A DNA stretch of 64,000 nt from Bedellia somnulentella. Lineage: Eukaryota > Arthropoda > Insecta > Lepidoptera > Bedelliidae. Numbering within the stretch: the stretch's first letter is position 1; each line of letters starts with the position of its first letter. Where the stretch lies: the NCBI GenBank assembly GCA_963576735.1, contig OY755176.1:12757423-12821422 (forward strand), in the 5' to 3' direction. Below are positions 36,145 through 47,900 of this stretch, piece after piece. A program made the translations under genes and the position numbers. The notes beneath the pieces are model-generated. The model saw only the letters and a program-made list of their open reading frames with translations. It was not told the DNA's origin and did no database searches.

Positions 36145-36580
36145 TTTTATAATTGATAATCCTCAGTTATTTTTGGAAATGGGAAGCGATTTCAAGAAAC
36201 AATTAAAGAATGGCCGGTAATGGGTCCCCGGTCCCGTTGCCCAAACATCTTATTCAACCCCCAAATCCCTAAGTAGCATCGTAAGACACCCACGGGAAAT
36301 ACATACATACATATGCTCACGGCTATAAATCCCTAAAAGGGGTAGCCAGAGCTGAAAAATTATAAATTTCCCAGCCACTTTTGGAAGTTGAGTGGGGAAA
36401 AGATGGTAGAATAAAGGTTGTTGATGATGGGTCTCCAACCGCATCGCCCAAAAATCCCTTAAAAAGCCCCAAGTCCGTTAGTCGCCTCTTACGTACACCC
36501 ACCGAAAGAAATGGGGTAGTGCTATTCTAAGCCGACACTACACACGGGAAATAAAGTACTATTTTACGCTGACACTAAAG
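36145..36580 (-). mobile_element. SIDE, old copy split by a younger SIDE
   Basis: The old copy is in two parts, 36145-36300 and 36553-36580 (ending TACGCTGACACT). The younger copy lies between them, flanked by CACGGGAAAT on both sides. Confidence 0.85.
36301..36542 (-). mobile_element. SIDE, young copy nested in an older SIDE
   Basis: Complete, with a TACATACATACAT tail. The target-site duplication CACGGGAAAT is at 36291-36300 and 36543-36552 and is derived from the older element. Confidence 0.95.
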
Positions 36581-36584
36581 AAGT

Positions 36585-37340
36585 AACAACTAAAGCAGTG
36601 TTAACTATACATTAACCGTTGAACTAATAACTTTTTATCCACCTAAAGCTTGTTTAAGGCCAAGATAGCTCGTATTTCGTAGTTTAACAAGTTTATCACT
36701 TTAATATTCTCATGTGTTTTAAAGTGAAATAAGTTAAGGAGCTTTGTTGGTAAGCGAGCACTAAGTTGTTGTACGTGACACAGCACATCGACGCAAATTT
36801 TGGCTAAGTGCTCACAGTACGCGGAAAATGTCACAACTGTCTCAGGAACTTTGTTCCGGGTCGAATTAGTACATAAATTAAATAGTAAATTTTGCTGCTT
36901 TAGTTTTGGTATATTAACATATAAACCATAAGTTCCATATTTCCATGAGGCATGTGAGATCGAGTATGTGACGTGACAAATTTTGTATGAATAATCTGCT
37001 GGGGCTTTTAAAATGGAGCTGGTCGGAAAACGTGGCTACTCTAAACACCAATAGACGTTAATGTACGAGTTTGAGTAGAGTTTCTCTAAACAGACTTACT
37101 TACATATTAAAAAGCATTCAGTTTCACTTCTATCAAATTTATTTCAACTTCAACATAAGTCTTTATTAAAAAGTGACATACCAAATGTCGTTTCTATTAG
37201 AGCTGCGCTCACTCGTAGTAAATTGAGTGACAGCGTCACGTCTCGTCGTATTTCGCGACGCCATGAAAGTAAGCAACTTTGTCACTTGTCAGATATATGG
37301 ATGGTGACGTATGGTTATAACGGTATAGCCTTAAAATTTG
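36585..37340. other. Non-genic stretch
   Basis: No gene or clear repeat recognised. Confidence 0.4.
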
Positions 37341-37344
37341 AATA

Positions 37345-37700
37345 ACAACCAGTTTTTTTTAAAGTGTAAAGATTTTGCACTAAACCTTAGTCACCTCGTA
37401 CGACATACATTCATAAATATACTCAACTCACGGGATATATACAACAGGGATAGCCAGAGCTTTAAAGCTGGAAACTCCTCAGCTACATTTGGAAGTTGAT
37501 GGGGGACAAGATGGTAGAAATAAAGTATCGTTGGTGATGTGTCTCCAACAGTATCGCCCAAAAACCCCTAAAAAAAGTCCCATACTCTGAGCCGCCTCTT
37601 ACGACACTCGTGGGTAGAAAGGGGTAGTGACATTCTAAGCCGGCACTACACATCTGCGGGATTAAATGGGTTAGTCCAATATACGCCGACACTACTACTA
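37345..37700 (-). mobile_element. Nested SIDE pair
   Basis: The inner copy (about 37405-37651) has all blocks and the AAGCCGGCACTACAC head end. Flanking it, 37382-37404 (CTTAGTCACCTCGTACGACA) and 37652-37700 (TGCGGGATTAAATGGGTTAG, then ATACGCCGACACT) are the two halves of an older copy. Confidence 0.75.
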
Positions 37701-38089
37701 CTACACTTAATAAAATAAATATTAGTAGAAATATAACTTCTAGCTTGCTTTCATTTCAATGATTTCCTGCAACTGCAATTGCATTTCATCTTACTTATGT
37801 TGCAATACAAGTATAACTGCTGTGGCATGGAGTTGAGCAGTTTATTTGTATTGTAAATGTTTACAATCAGAATTCGACATCGAAAGGCGAGCACTGAAGT
37901 GGAAAACATTTAGACTTCAAATACGTATTGTGTCGGACGCCGACAAAGGAATTGTGGGCGTTGCATTTTGCTTCGGTTATTCAAGAGCTTGTCAAAATAT
38001 TGCTGAAACTTTGTTAAACGATATTATGTGAAATCTTGTTTATTTTGTGCAGATTAAACGCATTTTGAAATAGAAGTAATAGATAGTAG

Positions 38090-38325
38090 ATACATGCCAT
38101 TTTTTCCAATAGGGAAGGCAGAGGCTCGGTCGCGAATTTTTGCGAACCAGGTAATCCTCTTTTAACAGTCTGTAAACATCATCTACATTCATCAATATTT
38201 TTATAGATTCGTTTTATCTATCATCCATTTGATCTAAGTGTGTGCTCTGTGTTTGTCCTCTACCGACATTTCCAACCACATTGCCTCTATATATCTCTTT
38301 TAGTTTAGAGATAGGTAATAAATAA
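38090..38325 (-). mobile_element. LINE-A fragment, old
   Basis: Parallels 51890-52130 of the intact copy: CAATAGGGAAGGCAGAGGCT, AACATCATCTACATTCATCA, GTCCTCTACCGACATTTCCA. Many substitutions and deletions. Confidence 0.75.
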
Positions 38326-38329
38326 AATT

Positions 38330-38800
38330 TCAATGAGTTGACACAGCTATTTTAGCACAGAAACTATACAAAATGAACAGTCTTAATTTTTATCATTTTG
38401 GTATAGGCATAGATCTATATAATATCATTGGGTGTAGGTAAAAAAACTGACTGAGTTTAATGTTCAGGAAATGAGTTTTAACGGCATATTTTAGCACAGT
38501 GAAGTGAGCCCCACTTAAAGAAACTATAAAAAAAACAACTTTCTTAATTGTTAACTTATTGGTATAGGTAAAAAAACTGACTGAGTCTAATGATGATTAA
38601 TAGATTTTTGAATTCATGTAAATATTATCATAATCGATTAATATTTCCCATCGCTAGTTCTTGCACGCTACACGCATAATGCAGTCCACTCGTGCATTAT
38701 ATTTATTAGCGATTATAATTTATCCACGGGTAATTTTTAAAAGTACAGCTCATTTTACTTTGTTGAACTGTGTGAATCAACTTGTTAAAATTTAATGCAT
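38330..38800. repeat. Imperfect tandem duplication of ~130 bp, otherwise non-genic
   Basis: TATTTTAGCACAG followed by AAACTATA and GGTATAGGTAAAAAAACTGA occurs at about 38350-38460 and again at 38490-38590 in the same order. No gene is seen. Confidence 0.5.
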
Positions 38801-38810
38801 TCATTACCCA

Positions 38811-38979
38811 TACATACATATATTCACGTCCATAAATTCCAAAAAGTATCATTGGTGATGGGTCGCCAACCGTATCGCACAAAATACACATAAAAAAGTC
38901 CCATACTCTTAGTCGCCACTTTACAACACCCGTGAGTAGAAAGGGGTAGTGACATTCTAAGCCGGTACTACACGGCAAC
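38811..38979 (-). mobile_element. SIDE with internal deletion
   Basis: The tail (TACATACATATATTCACGTC) and head (AAGCCGGTACTACACGGCAA) are intact. About 75 bp between the tail block and the GTATCATTGGTGATGGGTC block is missing. Confidence 0.85.
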
Positions 38980-39170
38980 CATCTCCAAACTAAATGGTTT
39001 ATGATCCCTCCTACAATAAATCGGACATAAGCGGGCACGTTTATTGTTTCCTCTAGCTGCTGACAAAAATATAATCGGATATAGTTGTTCCTAGAGCTCA
39101 GGAATTCCCATTTACGATAATTAGCCTAAATATGATAAAAAATAAAAACATACATATAATTAATATTTTA

Positions 39171-39345
39171 TAGAATAGAATAGAATAAATCTTTATTGTA
39201 CGTCAAACACAAATTTACAAAAGAAATTATCATACAGTTTACAGTGAGGTACAATCGGCGGTCTTATCGCTAAAAGCGATCTCTTCCAGACAACCTTTGG
39301 AAGGTGAAATCGGTAAACTAGTTATCTGGGTAGATGCACAAAACA
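39171..39345 (-). mobile_element. LINE-D 3'-end fragment
   Basis: Minus strand: GTCTGGAAGAGATCGCTTTT, AGCGATAAGACCGCC, CAATAAAGATTTATTC and a (TTCTA)n end at 39171-39184. Confidence 0.75.
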
Positions 39346-39349
39346 ATCT

Positions 39350-40265
39350 TACTTTAAAACTAACTTATTTAATTGAAATAATAAATAATAACATAAATAT
39401 TAATTACACAAAATAATATTTTATATTCATAATCAATTAAATACTCAGCCTACTCAGGCCTAACGAGGTATATCCGTTGTATATTATCACTCTTACAGTT
39501 AAAAACATATAGTTAAATATTAGCATTATTCAACATGCCTATACTTTGCAAAAAAGGTCACAATTTTCAATAATTCCGCAACGTTTGTATCCTGTCGTAT
39601 TGCATTATGCCGAAGGAACAAGTCGAAGATTGTGGCACTGAGATGGAAGGATTTTCCTCTCAGATACAATCTATTATGGACTTTCTAAGCACTTTCTTTT
39701 CTTTCCCGAGTTCGTTGAATAGTGTTTAAACTACATAAATGGTCCGCTGACGTAATAAAAGAATAAGTAAGTCGGCACTGTGGAACTGTGCAAAACGCTA
39801 GGACAAAGTACGTACCTACCTAGCCGTATTCCTCCACTGAAAACCTTATTTATAGCCTCCTGTACACTTTTTACTTTCTTAAAATTTCCCAACAGATATT
39901 TATGTTGAACAAAAATAGACTTTAAAACAACTGACTAAGAGTAGCAGTTGCTGTATATTGTTTGTGTTTTAAGACGTCTTGACATCCAAATGGGCGGGTA
40001 ATGTCTGTGAAAACAACGAGAAACAACACCTTAAAAAGAATAATAGTTTAAAATGTCCCATTCACTCGCAAATTCAGCGTCGTCTGGGGATTTCTTCGCG
40101 GGGAAGCTTTATTTAATATTGGACTTTCAACTTTATCTTGCGTTAATTTCATTAACTACACGAGTAATTTACTTGATGGATATCTTATGACTAATGCCAA
40201 AAGAATAAGTCATTAAGTTGCATTTGAAGTAATGGATCAAAACATATAAGAAATAAGATTATAAT
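39350..40265. other. Non-genic stretch
   Basis: No gene or clear repeat recognised. Confidence 0.4.
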
Positions 40266-40268
40266 TAC

Positions 40269-40517
40269 TGTGCCGTGTAGTGCCGTCTTAGAACATAACT
40301 ATCCCTTTCTACCCATGGGTGTCGTAGGAGGCAACTAAGGATTTCGGGATTTTTAAGTGGTGAAAGGGTGATACGGTTGGAGACCATCACCAACGGTACT
40401 TTATTTCTACCATCTTGTTCCGTATCAATTTCCAAAAGTGGCTGAGGAGTTTCTAGCCCTGAAGCTCTGGCTACCTCTTCTTGGGATTTATGGCCGTGAG
40501 TATATGTATGTATGTGT
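40269..40517 (+). mobile_element. SIDE, complete copy
   Basis: Starts TGCCGTGTAGTGCCGTCTTA, contains GGTTGGAGACCATCACCAAC, and ends GGCCGTGAGTATATGTATGT. No clear target-site duplication. Confidence 0.93.
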
Positions 40518-40781
40518 AAATAAATACATAACGACATTCGAAAATACATCATTAATTTTTATAAACACTTTAATCTTTAAATTATGCTTTAATTAATTTA
40601 AGAGGCAGTTAATCCTTGTGAAAGATTTCCTCCAAGGAATCGCTTTGTGATTTCATTACATTTTGTTCTGGCGCATTGCACCCTTTTAATACCAAGGTGA
40701 CTTTTAAGCATTTGTTGTATTTTTATAGGTAATTTTATATGTTAGAATGTTTTGTTTAAGAATACCTTATAACTAATAAGT

Positions 40782-40890
40782 AAGAAAAGAAAAATTTCGA
40801 CACCAGCCGTATACGATATACGGATACCGTCGTGTCGGTTCGATTCCTGCTGGTGTCGAATTTTTTCTTTCCTTTATTTATTAGTAATTT
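40782..40890. mobile_element. Fold-back element with truncated tRNA-like core
   Basis: AAGAAAAATTTCGACACCAG at the left is inverted as CTGGTGTCGAATTTTTTCTT at the right. The centre carries GTGTCGGTTCGATTCCTGC, a B-box-like tRNA T arm. Related to the elements at 56677 and 56951. Confidence 0.7.
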
Positions 40891-40996
40891 TATATGTTTT
40901 CTAAGTTAGTGATCATATTCTTAAAACAATCACGTGATTACAATGTGAATACTTTGAACACCAGATAATAAAATGTGACGAGGTGTTTACAAGATT

Positions 40997-41143
40997 TAGG
41001 ACCGATTTCTGAATTGAGTATTCCAGCTGAGAACAACTCAAGTATCGTTCTGTCGCATTAAAATCTTAAAAACTGAATGAGACAAAACGATACTTAAGTC
41101 GTTCTCAGCTTGAATACTCAATTCAGAAATCGGGCGTTAGTTA
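40997..41143. mobile_element. MITE with ~50-bp TIRs, copy 1
   Basis: CGATTTCTGAATTGAGTATT and CCAGCTGAGAACAACTCAAG are inverted at the right end (GTCGTTCTCAGCTTGAATAC, then TCAATTCAGAAATCGG). The ends lie close to TA. A second copy is at 59643-59771. Confidence 0.85.
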
Positions 41144-41144
41144 C

Positions 41145-41790
41145 CCCTTCGTAGTAAATGGCGGGAACGATAATTCCATCCCTCTAAGGACAACTGGCAC
41201 ATTTGTAAACTTAAGCTGTCTTAAAGAAGAGCCCAGTAAGAGAACCATTTTAAAATATCTATCCAGAGATACAATAGAGCTGTTCGAAACCACCATTCTA
41301 CGATACCGGTACATACATTCGAGACTTTGCATAAACCGTATGCATTAAATTTGAAGACTTGGCCATGCCGCAGCTGTACAAGTTGCAAACAGCGACACAT
41401 AAACTGAAACTTGGTTAACTGTAAACAAGTCTTAACAAAGTTTAGCGGTTACGTTAACTTGCAGACACTGTCTCTTACAACTTCCTAAGACTCCATTGTT
41501 AAAAATGTGTGAAGACCGGAGATTAAGTTGTATCTCGCCGTCTTTATTGCAAATTTTAATGAAAATGCCAAAGTTTAGATGACCTGGAAAAGTTTCCACT
41601 CTATTTGTATACAGTCAAAGTAATTTAAAATATGGCTTTCTGTTAATGAACCTGAAGCTGTGGAAGACATTTAGTTTTGCCAGGTAACATAGAGGGAAGG
41701 TAGGCAGAGAATGCTTTCGCTGGCATATTTTATGCTAATGCTTTGGCGGGTATATCTTAATATGGTCCAAGATTGGATTGGATCGAACTT
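41145..41790. other. Non-genic stretch
   Basis: No gene or clear repeat recognised. Confidence 0.4.
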
Positions 41791-41794
41791 TTTT

Positions 41795-41860
41795 TTTTAA
41801 ATTTAAATCTTTTTGTTCATGAAAACATCATGTGGGGATTATTACTAATAAAACGTTTTT
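41795..41860. repeat. Arm of the tRNA-like/TIR fold-back family
   Basis: TTTAAATCTTTTTGTTCATG and AAAACATCATGTGGGGATTA match the outer arm of the element at 56951-57172. The core and the other arm are absent. Confidence 0.7.
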
Positions 41861-41864
41861 TTTC

Positions 41865-42300
41865 TAAAACGTGAGTTTTTTTTTTATTAACTTTAAAAGC
41901 ATTGAGGTTTTCAATTCCTGATTGAGAACCTCCTTGCTTTTAGTGTGAGTGAGTGTTTTTTTGTATGTATATTATTCCGTCAGTCAATCGATTTATATCG
42001 TTGGATATACTTCCAGGGTGGACCAAATCAATTTTTAATAGGTTGTGGTTCCATCGTAACAAAAATATTTAAAAAATATAATAATGAATACGTGAACGTC
42101 TCTGTTGCATATTGAATTCTGTATGAAAAAATGGACATCTATCAAATGGCTTTTTTTATTAAAGAAGTCAGAACCTTTTGGTTTAACATATATATATTAT
42201 TTGTACATATTTAAAGTTTTATCGTGAAAACCTTCATGTGATGGCTTAATGTGCATTTTGGTTTGCTATTGAAGTCTCTACGAATTATAAATATAAATCT
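41865..42300. other. Non-genic stretch
   Basis: No gene or clear repeat recognised. Confidence 0.4.
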
Positions 42301-42316
42301 TGGTTACCTAGCTTAG

Positions 42317-42448
42317 ATTAGCTTAGATTGATGGATGTAAACGAAGCCAGAGAGGTATGCCAGGATCGTACAAAGTGGCGATCGATAGTCTCTGCCTACC
42401 CCAATGGGAACTAACGGCGTGAGAATATGTATGTATGTATGTATGTAT
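42317..42448 (+). mobile_element. LINE-A, very short 5'-truncated copy with perfect 14-bp TSD
   Basis: Only the last ~100 bp of the LINE-A ORF, the stop and the (ATGT)n tail are present. GTTACCTAGCTTAG occurs at 42303-42316 and 42449-42462. This is direct evidence of target-primed reverse transcription. Confidence 0.95.
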
Positions 42449-42464
42449 GTTACCTAGCTTAGTG

Positions 42465-43200
42465 GGCAGATAACTCCGGAGATGTTGAGCGACAAGGGTT
42501 AAAATCGTAACTCGTAAAAAAAGAGATAACACGCCAAAAGCGAGTTGTTTGGGAGATCATTCTGAACAACTTTTACTATGCGACCAAGTTAGTTCAAGCT
42601 ATTTTATTTTTCTCTTCTTTGCTATAATCAGAACAAAATTATCAGGTTTATACACCTTGAGGTGGTGGTCGATACAAACTTACGCAGTGATGTCTATTCT
42701 ACGCAACTCGACCAAGTATTTTGCATTCTTTCACATTATTCCATTCTAAATTTCGCTCGTAGATAGTAACAGATCATGCATCGCGGTATCAGACAGTTTT
42801 TCCAAACTATAAGGATTGTAGCCACTGTAAGATTGTTCATATCTCTCATTGTAGAATGTCATAGAGAGTTGATTCTTGAATCTGAGTTAGTACAGCCGAA
42901 CAAATAATTCACTATACAATATAAGGTCACAAAATTATCTTTACACGAAAACAATTCATAATTAAATGAAAAAAGTTATGATTCAAAATTAGCTGCACAT
43001 CGTGAAATTCCAAAAGTCGCCTAACATTTAACTTAATAGAATATAGAGTATAGCCAAAAACACGTAATTCCTTCCTACAAAAAGTAGTTAAATCGAATTC
43101 GTCCACGATAGGTACGTAATTATAGTTAGGGTGAATTATTAATGATATTCAAATATCATGTATGTATAAAGGGTGTGAGTATAAGTAAGTTTTTGGTGGC
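42465..43200. other. Non-genic stretch
   Basis: No gene or clear repeat recognised. Confidence 0.4.
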
Positions 43201-43212
43201 ACTCAAGAATTA

Positions 43213-43462
43213 CATACATACATATACTCACGGTTATAAATCCCTAGAAGGGGTAGCCAGAACTAAGAAATTAGAAATTCCTCAGCCACTTTTGGAAAGT
43301 TGAGTGGGGAAAAGATGGTGAAATAAAGGCTGTTGGTGATGGGTCTCCAACCGCATCCTCCAAAAATCCCTTAATAGCCCCAATACCGTTAGTCGCCTCT
43401 TACGTACACCCACCGGAAGAAATGGGGTAGTGCTATTCTAAGCCGACACTACACAGCAGGCC
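43213..43462 (-). mobile_element. SIDE, complete copy with target-site duplication
   Basis: All blocks are present. CAAGAATTA at 43204-43212 and 43463-43471 flanks it. Confidence 0.95.
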
Positions 43463-43474
43463 CAAGAATTAGTA

Positions 43475-44025
43475 AAGTAAGATCTGTTAAACTTGTAACC
43501 CAGTGGGAAATAAGCTTCTATTCAGAAAACATGGGGTCAAATATATGCGCATGTAAAATACAGATGTTTAAATACTACTCGTATTGCAAATATGTACTTC
43601 GATCTTATGTTCTGTATAGATTATTCATTTATTTAGTTATCGATGAGAGTCCCAAAATCCTAAATTGGATCGCATGTCGCACGTCACCCACAAGAAAATT
43701 GGTTAATGATATTACCAGCCAACACTACACCGCAGATGACTAAACCGATTCAAAAATAACTACTCCTATGCCAACCTTTCAAAACTTGGATAAGATTCGA
43801 CGTGAATGTATGGGCAAGGTTTACACATGTGAGAGTACTGTTAGAGCGCACACTTCTGCGGACTCACTCGCACATATCAGCGTCTCACTCATATTCCTAC
43901 ATCGCGGTGTCGAAATGTTTCTCGAGCTAAGAGTTAATACAAATTATAAGTTGGTACACAGCAGGGTGTACTGGCCAATATATCTTTGCTGTTCCCACAC
44001 ACATTTATTAATAAAAATATATTAT
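43475..44025. other. Non-genic stretch
   Basis: Only chance ORFs; no gene or repeat recognised. Confidence 0.4.
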
Positions 44026-44027
44026 TA

Positions 44028-44556
44028 ACACGCTGTAAATCTCCAAAGGGGTGCCAGGGGTACTTAATACTTCTGAACCTCATGTGACAGTTATGCCACC
44101 TAATGTTCAGAATACCCACGTTGTTTTTTCACAATTACTGCCCCAGGACTAAATACGGCTAAGAAAATTGGATTCGCTCATAATGCTTACCCAAGCTGCA
44201 GAAGCTGTGTAGAGTAGGCTCAGAATAGCATTACCACATTTCTTCCCGTGCGTGTATTTAACAGGCGATGCGGTTGTAGACCCATCAAGAACAACCTTTA
44301 TTGTACCATCTTTTCCCCGATTTCCTAAACTGGCTGAGTAATTTCTAATTTCTTAGCTCTGGCTACCCTTCCTAGGCATTTTTATAGCCGTGAGTGTATG
44401 TATGTATGTTTTCCCTCACCGTTAAAAATATGATAAATTAACCACACATAGGGCTTAAGAAAAGACACTTTGTAGTAGGCCCAAATCAGGATTTGAACTC
44501 AAATCTCCGGCATGAAAAACGGTGGTGTTCCGACTGAGCTATCAACGTTGTTATTT
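44028..44556 (-). mobile_element. SINE-1 split by a SIDE
   Basis: The SINE-1 3' part is at 44028-44135 (AGGTTCAGAAGTATTAAGTA on the minus strand). Its 5' part is at 44408-44556 and includes the tRNA-like head with B box GGATTTGAACTC read on the plus strand and an A box near 44540. The plus-oriented SIDE at 44203-44409 lies between them. Confidence 0.75.
44203..44409 (+). mobile_element. SIDE with internal deletion, inside SINE-1
   Basis: Head CTGTGTAGAGTAGGCTCAGA, then the middle block with a ~40-bp deletion before GCGATGCGGTTGTAGACCCA, then tail TATAGCCGTGAGTGTATGTA. Confidence 0.88.
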
Positions 44557-44626
44557 TGATATCAAATAAAATAAGAATGCAAATTTTAATAAATATATTA
44601 AAAATATAAATCACTAGTTACAATCA

Positions 44627-44995
44627 TTAATCCTTTTTCTTTTCATTGATTGTCAATTGAATATTTAGGACAACTGTTTTCTTAAATAATTGCATTAAAT
44701 CTTCTCTTACACTAGATTTTATTTGCTGTAATCTACCGCCGCCAGCCCCTTGTATAAGTTTCATTAATCTCTCAGACGGGCATTCAACACAAACGGAGCA
44801 GTAAACTTTTTGTTCTAAATCGTCGTTTTCATAGTATTCTAGATAAGTTTTCAACTTGTATGGGATTTCTTGAGCTAAAAAGTCTAGAAATTTTGCTCTG
44901 ACTGCCTCAACAATCAGATCTTCTGGCTTTTGATCTGACCAGGTGTCTGCTGAATATTGAAGACCCGAAGGTTTGGCATTGCTTATTAAATAATT
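44627..44995 (-). CDS. ERAL1: ERAL1 exon 5 (KH domain, stop)
   Basis: 122 codons plus TAA. Includes the KH domain with LIQGAGGGRLQQI and ends in a basic EKKKD tail. Confidence 0.93.
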   Translation of the reverse strand, partial: NYLISNAKPSGLQYSADTWSDQKPEDLIVEAVRAKFLDFLAQEIPYKLKTYLEYYENDDLEQKVYCSVCVECPSERLMKLIQGAGGGRLQQIKSSVREDLMQLFKKTVVLNIQLTINEKKKD

Positions 44996-47900
44996 CTGAA
45001 AGAAACAAAATGCATTAAAAAGGGTAGATCGATATATATCCGTTAAAGTCGGCTTAAAGTTTAACAATGGATACAAACACTGGATATTCTAATGTCTAGT
45101 CAATCGGTGTCCAAAAAGGCTCGAATGGCTGTGCATGATGCTGTTCTTGCTCCTAAGCTTGTGTAAGTGTAGGTAAATGTTGAGTGTGGCAGAAGAAGCA
45201 TGAGAGCAGAGTGAATGCAGTAGAGATGAGGTCCCTCAGAAAAGTTTGTAATGTAAGGTTATGTGATCGTGTGAGGAATGACATGATTCGTGTAAGACGC
45301 GGTGTAAAAGATGATATTGTAAGTAAGATAGAAAAAGGAATGTTGATATGGTTTGGGCACTTAGAGAGGATGGATGATAGGAAATAGGTAAAAGGTATCT
45401 ATAGAGCTAATGTGGAAGGTAATATTAGCAGAGGACGGCCACGGAGGACACACTTGGACCAAATTGAGAGTGTGCTCAAAACGGCAGTCGTCCGAAGTAT
45501 GAAGGATAAAAGAGCATGTATGAAAATATTGATGGATGTAGACGAAGCTAGAGAGGTTTGCCAGGATCGTACGAAGTGGCGATCAATAGTCTCTGCCTAC
45601 CCCAAAGGGAAATAACGGCGTGAGTATATATATGTAAAGTTTAACAAGTGTCTAAGGATAATTGAGGTGATTGGCAAGTATTCTGATATAATAACGTGTG
45701 TTCCTTCAACAAATCGTACATACATATACTCACGGCTATAATTCCTTAACTGGGTAGCCAGATCTTTGGAATGAGAAATTCCTCAGCCACTTTTTTAAGT
45801 TGAGTAAGGAAAAGATGGTAATAAATATTTGTTGGTCTGGGGTCTCCCAGAAGTTACTTAATAGCCCCTTTACCCTTAGTCGCCTCTTACGATCACCCAC
45901 GGGCAGAAATGGGTAAGTGCTATTCTAAGCGTATTTAAATAAACATCCTACCTACAAACAATGCTGGCTATGCATAGGGAACCCTAGCAACAAAACTTCG
46001 TTATGAATTACAAACATTTTTGTGAATCGACGATGACGCTTTTGAACTGAAATCTCAGTCAGTACCCCGCTCGATACAATATGGCTTGGATATAATAACT
46101 TATCTGGTCTGTGAAATTTCTAATTTTAGAAAAAAATAGAATAGAACAGAAAAACTTTTTATTGCACATCAAATATGAAGAAACATAAATACACTCATCA
46201 CCAAAAGCGATCTCTTCCAGACAACCTTTGAATGGAGAGGTCAATAAATTATAGTCATGTGAGATAGATGCCGAACAACATGGTGAAACTGATAACTATG
46301 CGTTAATCTACACAAACAATACAACAATCCAGTCATAGTTATATCTAGTTATAAAATGATAAACTTTTAACAAACATATAAATACATATGATACAATAAA
46401 TTAATACCTATAATACTTAAAAATATTAAGATATATATTTTTTTATTCATAAACCTAATATATATCATTTAATTTGCAACAGTATTATAGCGTTTCAGTG
46501 AGGTAGTGCTTTTTCACCATATCCTTGAAAATAGATTGGGATTTAGCCTGACGAATCTCTACCGCACAGTGAAGGAGGAGCCATAGTAATTGGTTGAATG
46601 GGAGGGAATACTTAATAGAAGATTATGTTCAGAACGTAGATTAAGATCGTGGGAAGAGGAGAGAAATTGAAAAAGTTCTTTTAGATAGAAAGGGGTGGCA
46701 GGATTGAACAAAATAGAGTAAAGGAGAAAAAGTGTATGTGCATTCCGGCGGAGACGAATAGGAAGCCATTTAAGTTGAGTGTGATATACAGATACATGAT
46801 CATATTTTCTCAATCCAAAAATAAACCTAATGCAAAAGTTTTGGAGACGCTCATGTATATTAAGTTGCTCTTCAGTTATATCAAGGTAGCAGGTATCAGC
46901 ATAGTCAAGAAGGGGCAAGAGAAGTGATTGAGCTAACGCAGTTTTAGTAGCAGAAGGAAGAAAATTACGTTATCTTCTGAGGGATCCTGCTGAAGCGAAC
47001 ATCTTTCAGCTTACCATTTCTAATTTTAGCCATACATATACTCACGCCATAAATTCCCATTGGGTAGACAGACACTACGATGGCCGGTTTTTACGACACT
47101 GGCTAAATCTTTACATACATGCTGTTTCATTCTTTAGACTGTGGACGACTTCTTTTTGAGCACATTCCCTCTAAATTCTTAATATAGAGTTCAATGTTCT
47201 ATGTTTGACGACATCCGTGGCCGAGTGGATAGGTGACCAACTTCTCGATCCGGAGGTCGCAGGTTCGATCCCCGCTGAGAGCAACATTTATGTGATGAGC
47301 ATAAACATTTTTTTCTTAGTCTTGGATGTTGTTTATGTGTGTATTATATAATAATGAATATATCGTTGAGTTAGTATCCCATAACTCAAGTTTTAGTTAG
47401 TTTGATCTCTGTATAATATGTTTGTATATTTATTTAGTTATTATATATTAATTCTGTATAAGGGCACTATTTTTCCTTATAATATTTAAATCAATGTTAC
47501 TCTTACCCTAATATCAGCTACCCCATCGCCTTGCAAAGCAGAGACAAGAAAGACATCCGAAAACTTGCTGTAACCTCCTCCATCAGGCTGTTTTCTCTTT
47601 TGTCTATGACCCGGTATAGATGCACCCGCTATTAGTCCATTGGTAAGTTGATATATTGTTGTGAGTAGTTGGCTTTTTGATTTGAGCATATCCACCTGTA
47701 ATTTTATAAAGCAGCTTTTAATTTACAGTTGGAATCTATTTAAATTTTGATTAAGTCGGTATGAATAAAGACAAAATATCATATTGAGTTTGTAAGATTA
47801 TATGTAGTCTAAAAGTAAATGCTATAACAAAACAACTAGTAGAAAACAACAAGCTAAGTGAAAAAAGTAAAGAAGAAAACCAGCACTTCGAATGGTAAGG

